Shown: positions 1 through 9,417 of the stretch, piece by piece
Position numbering within the stretch: the first letter of the stretch is position 1
How the letters are laid out: each line of letters opens with the position of its first letter
From: Cellvibrio zantedeschiae
GTDB lineage: Bacteria > Pseudomonadota > Gammaproteobacteria > Pseudomonadales > Cellvibrionaceae
Length of the DNA stretch: 64,000 nt
Direction: 5' to 3'
Assembly (NCBI RefSeq): GCF_014652535.1
Contig: NZ_BMYZ01000003.1
Coordinates: 518,864 to 582,863 of the forward strand
Translations under genes and position numbers: made by a program
The notes under the pieces: model-generated
Told to the model about the DNA's origin: nothing
Database searches by the model: none
Seen by the model: only the letters and a program-made list of their open reading frames with translations

Positions 1-69
1 CCGGCGATTCCCAGATTAATTAGCGCTCTTCATTTGATTTGACATAGAAATAATATTACGAGCATTTGT

Positions 70-438
70 ATGCAACGACTCTTCCTCAGCTTCGCTGCTG
101 TCAGCGGATTTATCAGTGTCTGTTTAGGTGCATTTGCCGCTCACGGTTTGAAGCACCAAATCTCTCCCGAATCCTTCGCCATTTGGCAAACCGGGGTGCA
201 GTATCAGATGTATCACGCCCTCGCCCTTCTTCTTGTCGGCCTGCTTTATCAATCCCCAGCATCAAAAGCCTTAAAGCTGAGCGGTTTAGCCTTTATACTG
301 GGCAGCTTTTTGTTTAGCGGCAGCTTGTACGCAATCGCGCTTGGCGCGCCAAAGATGCTCGGAATTATCACTCCTATGGGTGGCTTGAGCTTTTTGGCGG
401 GTTGGCTAGCGCTTTTTGTTCACGCTGTACGCCGCTAG
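70..438 (+). CDS. DUF423 family inner-membrane protein (YgdD-like)
   Basis: A 122-residue, very hydrophobic protein with about four membrane-spanning segments. The N-terminal part reads GAFAAHGLK, which matches the conserved GAFGAHGL signature of the DUF423/YgdD family, followed by the family-typical WQTGVQYQMYHALALL stretch. The biochemical function of the family is not known. It starts at an ATG; an overlapping reading frame from base 66 is a shadow. trmB follows 27 bases after the stop, so the two may be co-transcribed. The family assignment is firm, the role is open. Confidence 0.85.
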   Translation: MQRLFLSFAAVSGFISVCLGAFAAHGLKHQISPESFAIWQTGVQYQMYHALALLLVGLLYQSPASKALKLSGLAFILGSFLFSGSLYAIALGAPKMLGIITPMGGLSFLAGWLALFVHAVRR

Positions 439-465
439 TTTCCCGATTCTTACAGTTTGGTATTT

Positions 466-1212
466 ATGTCCGATTCCCTAGAGTTTATCGCTCCCGTTGC
501 CGACGGTGAGGAAGGCTTTTTAATCAAGCCCGAGTTCAAACCCAAATCCATTCGCAGCTTTGTGATTCGCGCCGGGCGTATTACCAGCGGCCAAAAAGCG
601 GCTTTTGATAGCTGGTGGCCAACTTACGGTTTAAGCCTTTACAAAGGTTCAATCAATCCTGCCGATGTTTTTGGCCGTGATGCACCTTTGGTGCTGGAAA
701 TCGGTTTTGGTATGGGTGATTCGCTGTTAGAGATGGCGAAAAACGAGCCGGAGAAAAATTTTATCGGCATCGAAGTTCATCCACCGGGTGTGGGGAAACT
801 GATCAATGAGGCCGGCAAAGCGGGGATAAAAAATCTGCGCGTTTATATGGCCGACGCCATGGATGTTCTTGAAGATTGTATTCCAGACGCATCAATTGAC
901 CGTCTACAACTGTATTTTCCTGATCCCTGGCACAAAAAAAAGCACAATAAACGGCGTATTGTCCAACCCGCTTTTGTACAAAAATTGCGCCCAAAATTAA
1001 AACAAGGCGGCGTTTTTCACATGGCTACCGATTGGCAAGCTTACGCAGAACATATGCTAGAAGTTATGAATGTCGCCGAAAACTATGCTAACTTGTCGTC
1101 AGAAGGCGCTTATAGTCCACGCCCTGATTATCGCCCAATCACCAAATTTGAGAAGCGTGGCGAGCGTCTGGGGCATGGCGTCTGGGATTTATTGTTTCAA
1201 CATCATTCATAA
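466..1212 (+). CDS. trmB: tRNA (guanine-N7-)-methyltransferase
   Basis: TrmB transfers a methyl group from S-adenosylmethionine to N7 of G46 in the variable loop of tRNAs. The SAM-binding motif [15 protein letters not shown], the [10 protein letters not shown] acidic loop and the catalytic-region motif [18 protein letters not shown] are all present, and the length of 248 residues is normal for the family. A TTG three codons upstream (457) is an alternative start, but the ATG at 466 is preferred because nothing supports the extra residues. No clear ribosome-binding site is visible. The gene follows the DUF423 gene closely. Confidence 0.93.
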   Translation: MSDSLEFIAPVADGEEGFLIKPEFKPKSIRSFVIRAGRITSGQKAAFDSWWPTYGLSLYKGSINPADVFGRDAPLVLEIGFGMGDSLLEMAKNEPEKNFIGIEVHPPGVGKLINEAGKAGIKNLRVYMADAMDVLEDCIPDASIDRLQLYFPDPWHKKKHNKRRIVQPAFVQKLRPKLKQGGVFHMATDWQAYAEHMLEVMNVAENYANLSSEGAYSPRPDYRPITKFEKRGERLGHGVWDLLFQHHS

Positions 1213-1396
1213 TTTGTTAAGGTATTGCCCCTAAGAATAACGATGAAACGGATTTTGAAACTAATTTAATTAGTAAAATGGGCAAAAAAGCCAGCTAATT
1301 AGAAACGGTAATAAAAGTCAGGATTAGGAAACAGGATCAGCTGAAGCAGTTACCGGTTGATCAAATCGTTAGATAGCTATTTTATGGAGACTCAAA

Positions 1397-2440
1397 ATGG
1401 CACACACACACACACGCGTAAAATTATTATCAGCCGTAGTAGCCACCCTGATCTCTTCAGGTGTGTTGGCAGACAACCACAAATTTGAAGTACAAGTAGG
1501 CGTAGGTCGCGAATTTTTTGAAGAATCAAGAGATGACGCCACTGTAGGTAGCTTGGGTTTTGGTTATGTTGTAAACAAAAACTGGACCCTGGAAGCCATT
1601 GCTAGCGATTTCAACACTGAAGAATCTGTTAGCGGTGTTGATATTGACGGTCGTCAGTACCGTTTAGACGCTTTGTATAACATCGACACCACCAGCTTGT
1701 GGCGTCCATACGTTGCCTTCGGTGTAGGCGACCAATCTTTGAAAGCCAAAGGCTTCAAAAATGACCGCGACACTTTGGTTAACCTGGGTGCCGGTTTGAA
1801 ACACTCTTTGGGTGGCAACTGGGAATTCCGCAGTGACATCCGCGCTTTCAACAGTCTTGACCGCGAATACACTGATTTGGCGGTAAATGCTGGTATCAGC
1901 TACCTGTTCGGCGCTGCACCAGTGAAAGCTGTTCCAGCTGTAGTTGCTGCTCCTGCTCCAAAACCAGAAGTTGATACCGATGGCGATGGCGTGTTCGATT
2001 CCAAAGACCAATGTCCAGATACTCCAAAGCAATACAAAGTTGACGCTGTTGGTTGCCCAATGGAATTGACTGAAACTGTTGCAGTGAAATTGGCTGTTAA
2101 GTTCGATACCGCTAAATCTATCGTTAAAGACGAATACGTTGATGATATTGGTAACCTGGCCAAGTTCATGAACCAATACGCTAACACCGTTGTGACTGTT
2201 GAAGGTCACACTGATAGCCAAGGCGCTGATGCGTACAACGAGAAGTTGTCACAACAACGCGCTGAAGCGGTTAAGCAAGTATTGATCACCAAGTTTGGTA
2301 TTGCAGCTGACCGCGTAACTGCTAAAGGCTTCGGTGAAGCACAACCAGTGGGCGACAACAAAACTGCTGCTGGCCGTGAAGAAAACCGTCGCGTAGTAGG
2401 TGCTGTTTCTACTGACGTGAAAAAGAAACAAACCAAGTAA
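1397..2440 (+). CDS. OmpA-family outer-membrane protein
   Basis: A 347-residue outer-membrane protein with a signal peptide ending near SGVLA|DNH, an N-terminal eight-strand beta-barrel of the OmpA type (about residues 30-175), an Ala/Pro-rich hinge, a calcium-binding thrombospondin type-3-like segment (DTDGDGVFDSKDQCPDTP) and a C-terminal OmpA domain that binds peptidoglycan (TVEGHTDSQGADAYNEKLSQQRA, then RVTAKGFGEAQP and NRRV). It probably ties the outer membrane to the cell wall. A ribosome-binding site (GGAG, 1385-1388) precedes the ATG. The gene stands alone, with a strong terminator just after it. A CA dinucleotide run lies in the first codons. Confidence 0.93.
   Translation: MAHTHTRVKLLSAVVATLISSGVLADNHKFEVQVGVGREFFEESRDDATVGSLGFGYVVNKNWTLEAIASDFNTEESVSGVDIDGRQYRLDALYNIDTTSLWRPYVAFGVGDQSLKAKGFKNDRDTLVNLGAGLKHSLGGNWEFRSDIRAFNSLDREYTDLAVNAGISYLFGAAPVKAVPAVVAAPAPKPEVDTDGDGVFDSKDQCPDTPKQYKVDAVGCPMELTETVAVKLAVKFDTAKSIVKDEYVDDIGNLAKFMNQYANTVVTVEGHTDSQGADAYNEKLSQQRAEAVKQVLITKFGIAADRVTAKGFGEAQPVGDNKTAAGREENRRVVGAVSTDVKKKQTK
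1401..1415 (+). repeat. CA dinucleotide tract in the start of the OmpA-type gene
   Basis: Seven and a half CA units lie directly after ATG GCA, encoding the alternating His-Thr at residues 3-7. A change by one unit would shift the reading frame of the porin in its signal peptide. Whether this length is enough for slipped-strand switching cannot be told from one sequence. Confidence 0.8.
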
Positions 2441-2453
2441 TTGGTAATGTTTT

Positions 2454-2481
2454 GAAAAACCCGGCTCAGGCCGGGTTTTTT
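2454..2481 (+). terminator. Rho-independent terminator after the OmpA-type gene
   Basis: Stem CCCGGC / GCCGGG with a short CTCAG loop region, preceded by an A-run and followed by a run of seven T. The symmetric A/T flanks mean it could also serve the convergent GH43 gene. Confidence 0.85.
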
Positions 2482-2493
2482 TATGGGCGAGGA

Positions 2494-4137
2494 TTATTCA
2501 GGCGTTACCCTGAAGTAATCCAAGTCCACAAAGGATTTGCCATTCTCTCCCAAGCTAAACACTCCCATTTGCGCCCCTACCCAGCGCCCCATGGCGGCGG
2601 TAAATAAATCGCCAATCGCGGTAAAGTTTTTGTTATCCAGGCTATAGGCAAATTGGGTTTTGCCACCGGCGCTCACGTTCATTTGCAGGCTCAATTGCTG
2701 TTGTGACAAAGGGAGGCTTGCCAAAGTTTGCTCTTTGCAATTGGCTTCGGCTTTTTCACATCGCACCAACACAAGCTGTTGCCCTGTTGCGGTCGCTTTA
2801 ATACCCAGCCATTGATAGTCAAAGCCGTACATAATCAGGCCTGCACTATCTCCAGATTGTAAATGTGATGTGTCCAGCTGAGTGGTAACCACAAAGTTTT
2901 CGGCCGGTAATTTTTGCAGTAGCAGTGAGGGCGTATCCCAAAGGTTGCCCGTTTTTTGATAGCTATCATCCTTCACCGCAAACAGGCGCAGCTTGCCTTT
3001 CTGGGCGCTCAATGAATACCAGTCAGCTTTCCAGTTAGCGTTCCATTGCCATTGGTAACCGAGTTTGGGCGATGAAAATTCGTCGGTAGTGGCAGGATTT
3101 TTAATCGCAAAGCGCCCGGCTATAGGTTTTTTGTGCTCTGTGACTGGCTCGCCGGTACCACTATTGGTTTTGTCCTCACCGATTACCGGCCAATCGTTGA
3201 GCCAATGCATAGGTTGCAGGTGAACGATACGCCCGTAGGCACGTTTGTCCTGAAAATGGAAAAACCAGTCACTACCATCTTGTGCGCGAACCCAGGCGCC
3301 CTGATGCGGGCCATTAGTGGGCGACTTGCCCTGCTCCATGACGATCTTGTCTTCGTAAGGCCCTTCAATCGTTTTTGAGCGGAAAACGGATTGCCAACCT
3401 GTCTCTACGCCGCCCGCCGGTGCAAATACATAGTAATAGCCGTTGTGCTTGTAAAACTTGGGGCCTTCAAGGGTTTTGTAGTTGGCGATTTTGTTGCCAT
3501 CTATAACGACTTTCGCTTTATCATCGAGCATTGTGCGCGCATCTGGCGACATCTTGCGCAAGGTCAGCATATTGTTGATACCCGCTCGGCTCTTGGCCCA
3601 GGCGTGGAGTAAGTAAGCTTTGCCATCGTCGTCCCAAAGCGGGGTTGGATCGATAATGCCTTTTCCTGCCAGCAACAAATGCGGCGCGCTCCAAGGGCCG
3701 GTAAATTTCTCGGCGGTCATTACGTAAATGCCAAAGTCGGGATCGGGGTAGAAAATCCAGAACTTGCCGTCGTGATAGCGCAGGCAAGGTGCCCATACGC
3801 CTTTGCCGTGTTGGGGTTTGGCGAACACATCCAGCGGTACCTGTTGCGGCAGCGCATGACCAACCAACTCCCAGTTCACCATATCTTTGGATTGCAACAG
3901 CGGCAGGCCGGGGGCGCTGTTGAAGCTGGATGAGGTCATGTAAAACATATCGTCTACGCGAATCGCGTCGGGGTCAGAATAATCGGCGTGGATGATGGCA
4001 TTTTTATAAAAGCCATTGCCCAAATCGGGCTGCCAGGCCGCTTTTACAGACGTAGATTTTTCGTGAGTTGAAGGTGTAGTGCAGCTGGTCAGGCCGGGAA
4101 TAAGACAAATAGCGAGGCTGAGAATTCGGATGTTCAT
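2494..4137 (-). CDS. Glycoside hydrolase family 43 lipoprotein (beta-xylosidase / alpha-L-arabinofuranosidase type)
   Basis: A 547-residue secreted enzyme with a lipoprotein signal (lipobox LTSC), so probably anchored in a membrane facing the periplasm or outside. The catalytic five-blade propeller is recognisable from HADYSDPDAIRVDDMFYMTSS (the catalytic-base Asp region), IDPTPLWDDDGKAYLLHAW (the second Asp) and LEGPKFYKHNGYYYVFAPAGG (the general-acid Glu). A C-terminal beta-sandwich of about 190 residues follows, typical of GH43 xylosidase/arabinofuranosidase subfamilies acting on xylan or arabinan side chains. The exact substrate cannot be read. It is divergent from a TonB-dependent receptor, and an operator-like motif lies about 390 bases upstream. 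Confidence 0.88.
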   Translation of the reverse strand: MNIRILSLAICLIPGLTSCTTPSTHEKSTSVKAAWQPDLGNGFYKNAIIHADYSDPDAIRVDDMFYMTSSSFNSAPGLPLLQSKDMVNWELVGHALPQQVPLDVFAKPQHGKGVWAPCLRYHDGKFWIFYPDPDFGIYVMTAEKFTGPWSAPHLLLAGKGIIDPTPLWDDDGKAYLLHAWAKSRAGINNMLTLRKMSPDARTMLDDKAKVVIDGNKIANYKTLEGPKFYKHNGYYYVFAPAGGVETGWQSVFRSKTIEGPYEDKIVMEQGKSPTNGPHQGAWVRAQDGSDWFFHFQDKRAYGRIVHLQPMHWLNDWPVIGEDKTNSGTGEPVTEHKKPIAGRFAIKNPATTDEFSSPKLGYQWQWNANWKADWYSLSAQKGKLRLFAVKDDSYQKTGNLWDTPSLLLQKLPAENFVVTTQLDTSHLQSGDSAGLIMYGFDYQWLGIKATATGQQLVLVRCEKAEANCKEQTLASLPLSQQQLSLQMNVSAGGKTQFAYSLDNKNFTAIGDLFTAAMGRWVGAQMGVFSLGENGKSFVDLDYFRVTPE

Positions 4138-4525
4138 CGGTCTACCTGTGGCATAAACATAGTTTTTATAAACACAAACAGCTTTTTCATTGAGAAAAAG
4201 CCGCTACTAGTTGCCGATGAGTCTGTAACAAGTCTCCCTGAGAGCGCAAAAACCAGCTCAGGGGCTCATATCTTTTTATAAAGTCATAGGCACTATATGC
4301 CAGCCAAAACGACGAATACAAGAATTAGTTGCGCGTTTTCTTTAGCGCAAGTTCGATAGCTCCCGGGCGCGTCTTCATTCGTGAATTTACTCGTCTCTAC
4401 ACTTGTCCAGCACTCAAAAGCTAAACCCGACTGTGGCCTTATAGCCCAATCTTTTCCGGGCGTTCCGATTCTTCGACTCAGCATGCCTTCACTTTTGGTA
4501 ACACATTTATCTTTCACTCTAAAAT

Positions 4526-4539
4526 TGTAATCGTTTACA
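4526..4539. promoter_or_regulatory. LacI-family operator-like site 1
   Basis: TGTAATCGTTTACA, a near-palindrome centred on CG, fits the general LacI/CcpA-type pattern TGNAANCGNTNNCA. It is the best of three copies in this intergenic region and the only one with the complete ACA end. Confidence 0.55.
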
Positions 4540-4676
4540 TAAAAATTTTTTCACTTCTGTTTTTTGGCGGGAAATCTTCGTTTATATGTGAAATCACCCT
4601 GGCTTTTGGTTCTGGAGAGAGGATTCTCCAGTTTGTGAGAGTAGATAAACCGCATGACGCGGCGAATCAGTCATAA

Positions 4677-4690
4677 TGTAACCGTTTACC
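4677..4690. promoter_or_regulatory. LacI-family operator-like site 2
   Basis: TGTAACCGTTTACC differs from site 1 at two positions and shares the TGTAA-CGTTTAC core. It lies 364 bases upstream of the TonB receptor start. Confidence 0.55.
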
Positions 4691-4708
4691 TTTCAATTAT
4701 CCGATGAA

Positions 4709-4722
4709 TGTAACCGTTTTCT
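4709..4722. promoter_or_regulatory. LacI-family operator-like site 3
   Basis: TGTAACCGTTTTCT shares the first eleven bases with site 2 and is 32 bases, about three helical turns, downstream of it, which would put both sites on the same DNA face. Confidence 0.5.
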
Positions 4723-5040
4723 GTCGGTTTGTTAAACAAGTCTCGAGAGTTGTTTTTAGCGATTTTCAATTTATCTCAATAAGTGATTATATTTAGGATT
4801 GATGTTATTTATATAAAGTATTTTCTGTGATTTTTTATTTAAAAATATCTATTAATTGAGTTTTTATCCTATGCATAGGCGACTTTATTGCTGCATTTTC
4901 AGTCGATTGACAAGGCTTTCAGGGCTCAGTTATTACTGTCATCAGTCTGTAGTCAAAGGGACCATTTCACATTATTTGTCAGACAAGTGATGTGAGAACC
5001 CGGGCGCAGAAGAACATAATAAAATATGGGGAGTAGCAAA

Positions 5041-8000
5041 ATGAGTCGTACAAATCTGACCTTTCAGAAAAAATTAATGCCGTTGATGATTTCGCTGGTT
5101 GCCGCAGGCGGCGCCGAGTTGGCCTTTGCGCAAACTGACGCTGTCGAGGAAGTTGTGGTATCGGGTTACCGCGAGAGTTTGGCGAAAGCGCTGGATATCA
5201 AACGCAAAGACACCACCCAGGTTGATGCCATTGTGGCGGAAGACATAGGTAAGTTCCCTGATATGAACCTGGCAGAATCGCTGCAGCGTGTGTCGGGTGT
5301 ATCCATTGACCGCAGCGGCGGTGAAGGCCGCCAAATTTCTGTGCGCGGCCTGGGTTCAGATTTCACCCGCGTTCGCTTGAACGGAATGGAAGCTCTTTCC
5401 ACCGCTGGCCAAGGCTCGAGCGGGCCGAACCGTACCCGCGGTTTCGATTTCCAAACCTTCGCCTCAGAACTCTTCAGCGAAGTAAAAGTAAGCAAAACCC
5501 AAAATGCGGCTATGGACGAAGGTTCATTGGGCTCTACCGTGGATTTACGTGCGGGTCGCCCCTTTGATTACAAAGGCTTTGCTGCGACTGCGAGCGTGCA
5601 AGGCACATACAATGAATTAACTGAAAAGTCGAATCCCAGAATTTCTGCCTTGATCACTGACCAAAACGAAGATGGCACTTTTGGTGGTTTATTGTCCGCG
5701 TCTTACAGCCAACGCAATATTGTTGAACAAGGCTTTAACCCGATTCGTTTCGACTGGGGCAACGGCTCCGGTACTGCTGGCCAAGCCAACACTGGCGGGA
5801 CGGTGACGTCCACTGCTAACCCCAACGCCATGTACGGCTTCTGTACGCCGGTGGGCTATACCGGCGTGCAAGTTCCGCGTAATCCGCTTGCCGCTGAATT
5901 AGGCAGTGCGACTAACCTCGCCCGCAACAACGGTTACGGCACCTTTGGTATTGATGCCAACAATTGTGCGACTGGTGTTCCGCGCCCGGCCAACACGGCG
6001 GCAAATATCGCCGCTTATGAAACGGCAACGAATTCGTGGATGCCCCGTTACCCTGGCTGGCGCAGCACCACCCACGATTTGGAACGTGTTGGCGTGACCG
6101 GATCACTACAGTTCAGGCCAACCGATGCGACACTTATTAATTTCGATTTGCTTTACTCCAAGTATCACAAGGATTCTCGCGAAGACACCCTCGGCGCTAA
6201 CTTGCACCGTGCGGTTAACATCGGCGGCAGAGCCCAAATCGTGGTTAAGAAAGCTGAAGTTGATGACAAGCAACGTTTGATTTATGCGGAATTGGATAAC
6301 GTCGATTTCCGTACCGAATCTGCCCAAATTGAAGAGCAAACCGAGTTTGCGCAATACAGCCTGAGCCTCGCACACGACTTTAATGACAGCTGGCATATAG
6401 ATGCGAGCGTGGGTACCTCAAGCTCCAAGTTTGAAATGCCCAAGAACTCATTGGTGAGCTTTGATAACACCAACCTCGACGGCTTTGTTTGGGATGCACG
6501 CGATAGCATCAAGTCCCCAAAAATGACCTACCCCTTTGATTTGACCAGCACTGCTGACTGGAAATGGCTGGGTTATGGCTCGGTGCCGCTCAACACCAAC
6601 GGCAACCCCAAAGGTGTGAATATCAGCGAGATTCGTATCAACCCGCAAGCGGTAGATAACAGCTTCGATACGGGCAAAATTGACCTGACCTACACACTGA
6701 ACGACAGCGTAAAAATCAGCGGCGGCTTTGCTCACAAAGATTATTTGATGGAATCGCAAGAGTGGCGTCACATCAACTACGGCTTAGCGGCTTCTGCCCT
6801 CCCAAGCGGCACCACGGTTGCTGATGTTAGCCAAATGCTGGAAGGTTATGGCAAAGGTTTGAGCGGCGCACCTGAGTCTTGGTTGGTACCCAACTTTGAC
6901 AAAGTTGCCGAGCTCATGGGCATTTATGGTAACAAAGACACTGGCGTTCCCGGTGGCAACTACGCATTGGCAGATGTTGGTCACTTTGGTGCTTCTGCGA
7001 ACAACTACAGCGTGGAAGAAAAATCCACCAGTGCTTACTTGCAAGTCGATTTCACCGTGCCTGTGTTAGGCCGTGATTTGCGCGGTAACTTCGGTACCCG
7101 TTACACCAAAACCGATATTATCTCCAAAGGTTACACCCCATGTGCAGCAACCGCCGCGGTTCCTGCTACCGGGACAAGCCCGGCCATTCCTGCCAAGGTT
7201 GCGGGTGACAACAACTGCGCAGGCAGTGAAGAGTTTTACGGTGTTGCCAGCGCCAGCGCGACTCCCGGTGCACGTTTCTACGTACCGGTCGAAGCCACTA
7301 ACGAATACGACGATTGGTTGCCATCGCTGAACCTCGCGTGGGATCTAACCGACGATGTGGTATTGCGTTTCGCTGCGGCTAAAACCATGGCGCGTCCAAA
7401 CCTGAACACCTTGTCGCCCACCATCAGCGGCGTACCAACCGGTTATACCAATGACGATGCGCTCTATGGCATCAACGCGGGTAACCCAAAAGTTGAACCT
7501 TACCGCGCAGATACCTACGACCTGGGTGCTGAATGGTATTTCGACGAAGGTGCAATGGTCTCTGCGGCGGTCTTCTACAAAGACATCAAGAGCTACATCC
7601 AGCGCGTGCGTCAGGTGCAAACCTGGGATCAAACCGGCTGGCCAACGAACTTATTGCCCACCGGCTTTGATGGCAATGAAACCTTTAACATCCAAAGTTA
7701 CTACAACACACCCGGCGGCCCGCTCAAGGGTTACGAGTTGAGCTTCCAACAGCCATTCAAGTTTTTACCCGGCATTTGGCAGCACTTTGGTATTCAGGCG
7801 AACTACACCCATGTGGAATCGCAAATTGATTATGTGCAGGCAAGTTCGGTGAACAGCACAACTCGTGAGGTCACCACTACTTACTCCAAAAACAATTTGG
7901 TGAACATGTCGCCCTCGTCCTACAACGCAACTTTTTACTATGACGATGGCAAATTCAGCGCGCGTATTTCGGCTGCCTTTAGAGATCGCTACCTGACCGC

Positions 8001-8265
8001 TATTTTGATTCCGGAAGCCGGTGTGTATTTGGCTTCCGCTGGGGGTGCGACTGTCTACACGGCTGACGTAACTGGTAAGCAAGCGACGACCAACGTGGAC
8101 TTCAACATGTCGTACAACTTGAACGACCAAATCACCCTGACTTTCGCAGCGATCAACCTGACCGACCAGTTTGATGATGTGTACGGTGACTCCAGCGTAA
8201 TGGCTACCAACAAATATACTCACACAGGTCGTGAATATACTTTGGGTGCACGTTATAAGTTCTAA
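5041..8265 (+). CDS. TonB-dependent outer-membrane receptor (Caulobacter/Xanthomonas type)
   Basis: A 1,074-residue outer-membrane transporter. A signal peptide ends near ELAFA|QTD, followed by a TonB box-like EEVVVSGYRESL, a plug domain (DIGKFPDMNLAESLQRVSGVSIDR, RQISVRGLGSDFTRVRLNGM) and a long 22-strand barrel ending in the terminal aromatic ARYKF. Size and plug sequence fit the subfamily found in carbohydrate-scavenging bacteria. The ATG at 5041 is chosen over 5026 because GGGGAG at 5029-5034 gives a ribosome-binding site seven bases before it. The divergent GH43 gene and shared operators suggest import of an arabino- or xylo-oligosaccharide; the ligand itself is inference. Confidence 0.92.
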   Translation: MSRTNLTFQKKLMPLMISLVAAGGAELAFAQTDAVEEVVVSGYRESLAKALDIKRKDTTQVDAIVAEDIGKFPDMNLAESLQRVSGVSIDRSGGEGRQISVRGLGSDFTRVRLNGMEALSTAGQGSSGPNRTRGFDFQTFASELFSEVKVSKTQNAAMDEGSLGSTVDLRAGRPFDYKGFAATASVQGTYNELTEKSNPRISALITDQNEDGTFGGLLSASYSQRNIVEQGFNPIRFDWGNGSGTAGQANTGGTVTSTANPNAMYGFCTPVGYTGVQVPRNPLAAELGSATNLARNNGYGTFGIDANNCATGVPRPANTAANIAAYETATNSWMPRYPGWRSTTHDLERVGVTGSLQFRPTDATLINFDLLYSKYHKDSREDTLGANLHRAVNIGGRAQIVVKKAEVDDKQRLIYAELDNVDFRTESAQIEEQTEFAQYSLSLAHDFNDSWHIDASVGTSSSKFEMPKNSLVSFDNTNLDGFVWDARDSIKSPKMTYPFDLTSTADWKWLGYGSVPLNTNGNPKGVNISEIRINPQAVDNSFDTGKIDLTYTLNDSVKISGGFAHKDYLMESQEWRHINYGLAASALPSGTTVADVSQMLEGYGKGLSGAPESWLVPNFDKVAELMGIYGNKDTGVPGGNYALADVGHFGASANNYSVEEKSTSAYLQVDFTVPVLGRDLRGNFGTRYTKTDIISKGYTPCAATAAVPATGTSPAIPAKVAGDNNCAGSEEFYGVASASATPGARFYVPVEATNEYDDWLPSLNLAWDLTDDVVLRFAAAKTMARPNLNTLSPTISGVPTGYTNDDALYGINAGNPKVEPYRADTYDLGAEWYFDEGAMVSAAVFYKDIKSYIQRVRQVQTWDQTGWPTNLLPTGFDGNETFNIQSYYNTPGGPLKGYELSFQQPFKFLPGIWQHFGIQANYTHVESQIDYVQASSVNSTTREVTTTYSKNNLVNMSPSSYNATFYYDDGKFSARISAAFRDRYLTAILIPEAGVYLASAGGATVYTADVTGKQATTNVDFNMSYNLNDQITLTFAAINLTDQFDDVYGDSSVMATNKYTHTGREYTLGARYKF

Positions 8266-8301
8266 GTGTTAAGTCATGCATGAGTTCAAATGCATGGAAC
8301 C

Positions 8302-8337
8302 AAAAAGCCAGGTCGGATAATTCCGATCTGGCTTTTT
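8302..8337. terminator. Bidirectional-looking terminator between TonB receptor and flagellar-type cluster
   Basis: A 16-base stem, AAAAAGCCAGGTCGGA paired with TCCGATCTGGCTTTTT through a TAAT loop, with one G-T wobble. A/T flanks on both sides let it end the receptor transcript and probably also the converging flagellar-type operon. Confidence 0.85.
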
Positions 8338-8443
8338 GTTTGGGCGCTCGCAAATTTACCAATTGGATTTTGTGAGCTTCTACATGCCGACAGGAAACTC
8401 CCTTATTATATTCAGAACAGCTTCGCAATACCTAGACCGCTCA

Positions 8444-8836
8444 TTAGTCAGGTGTAGTCAATTCGGCCACAATTCTGAAAAAGTAATCCTTAGAGTGTTT
8501 TTTTGTCAGCATTTGCTCAGATACAGTTTGTGATATTCGATTGAACTGGGGATGGTTGAAAAATTCATCTCCAAACTCCCAAAGCAATATTTCTTTAATG
8601 ACAGCTTTAGGAGCTTTTTCTTCAAAGTTATCTTGCTCTTTTAATTTCTTTAATATTGTTTGTAGATTTTTTTTAAGCTTTTCTTTATCTCTTTCTTGGC
8701 TATTGTCAATTTTAAGTGATGCAGCAGCGCCAGCTTTCTTTTCGATAGTTGATTTATGAGTATTGGCGCCATCAGAACTTGTTACTGAAAGCGTTTTAAA
8801 TATAGCCGTGATGCGTGTAGGGTCAATAATAGACAT
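8444..8836 (-). CDS. Small helical protein of unknown function, last gene of the flagellar-type cluster
   Basis: I do not recognise this 130-residue protein. It has a Ser/Thr-rich N-terminus, a strongly charged Lys/Glu/Gln segment (residues about 45-70) likely to be helical, and a C-terminal part around EILLWEFGDEFFNHPQFN. No signal peptide or membrane segment is present. Its ATG overlaps the stop of the upstream TPR gene by one base, so it is translationally coupled and belongs to the same operon. Small size, a polar flexible N-terminus and operon position would fit an exported substrate or an accessory of the export machine, but neither is shown. Confidence 0.75.
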   Translation of the reverse strand: MSIIDPTRITAIFKTLSVTSSDGANTHKSTIEKKAGAAASLKIDNSQERDKEKLKKNLQTILKKLKEQDNFEEKAPKAVIKEILLWEFGDEFFNHPQFNRISQTVSEQMLTKKHSKDYFFRIVAELTTPD

Positions 8837-9399
8837 TAATTTTCATCATCAAATTTCGATTCTTTATAAGCATTTAGAAAAAGCGCATTGTAAGCTTCTT
8901 CTGATTTTGCTCCATTTTTAATAGCTAAGCTTGGCTCATTAGAGAGTAATTTTATCACTGTATGAATACTTCCCTGTAATGCAGGATTATCGCTTTGCAT
9001 TTCCGCAGCTTGATTTAACAATCTCAGTCCTTCTGGTTCATCAGATTCTATCATTAACATGGCATTTGCAAAGGATTTTAAGGGCGAAACATTTAAGGAA
9101 GTGCTCAAAGATACCCACATAGTATTGCTATCATTTTTTCTACCGATTTGCAGATAAAGTAACCCCAACTGATAATAAGCCATTTCAATGTTAGGATCTA
9201 AACTAATGCATCGCTCCATCCCTTCAATGGCTCGGTTATATAAACCTAACTCTGCATGTACTGCAGCTAAAAGGAAAATGGCACGGGCATCATCCGGCGA
9301 TAATGACAATGCTCTATGAAGATACTCCAGCGCAGAATGATGTTTATTATGTTGCGTTGCATGTATTGCTAAGTGTAAATATTCCTCAAAATCCAGCAT
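8836..9399 (-). CDS. TPR-repeat protein of the flagellar-type cluster
   Basis: A 187-residue soluble protein with at least three tetratricopeptide repeats (AIHATQHNKHHSALEYLHRALSL, DARAIFLLAAVHAELGLYNRAIEGMERCISLDP, MAYYQLGLLYLQIGRKND). TPR folds bind peptides and often act as chaperones; in type III secretion, translocator chaperones of the SycD class are small TPR proteins, which makes a chaperone role attractive but unproven. A ribosome-binding site (AGGGAT) precedes the ATG. It lies 18 bases after the larger TPR gene and overlaps the next gene by one base. Confidence 0.82.
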   Translation of the reverse strand: MLDFEEYLHLAIHATQHNKHHSALEYLHRALSLSPDDARAIFLLAAVHAELGLYNRAIEGMERCISLDPNIEMAYYQLGLLYLQIGRKNDSNTMWVSLSTSLNVSPLKSFANAMLMIESDEPEGLRLLNQAAEMQSDNPALQGSIHTVIKLLSNEPSLAIKNGAKSEEAYNALFLNAYKESKFDDEN

Positions 9400-9417
9400 G
9401 GTTTTATCCCTAATAAA

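Larger units (their letters stand above)
4138..5040. other. 900-bp intergenic region between GH43 and TonB receptor
   Basis: No convincing gene is seen here. It must hold the divergent promoters of both neighbours and contains three similar operator-like motifs, listed separately. An AT-rich stretch at about 4740-4870 lies just upstream of the receptor. A small minus-strand frame at 4293-4517 shows no family features and is taken as chance. Confidence 0.6.

Noticed and set aside
39-56. TTGACA and TAATAT as promoter of the DUF423 gene
   Set aside because: The two hexamers are only six bases apart, far below the 16-18 needed.
4293-4517. Minus-strand frame of 74 codons upstream of the GH43 gene
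   Set aside because: No recognisable start signal, motif or coding bias; lies in the regulatory interval.
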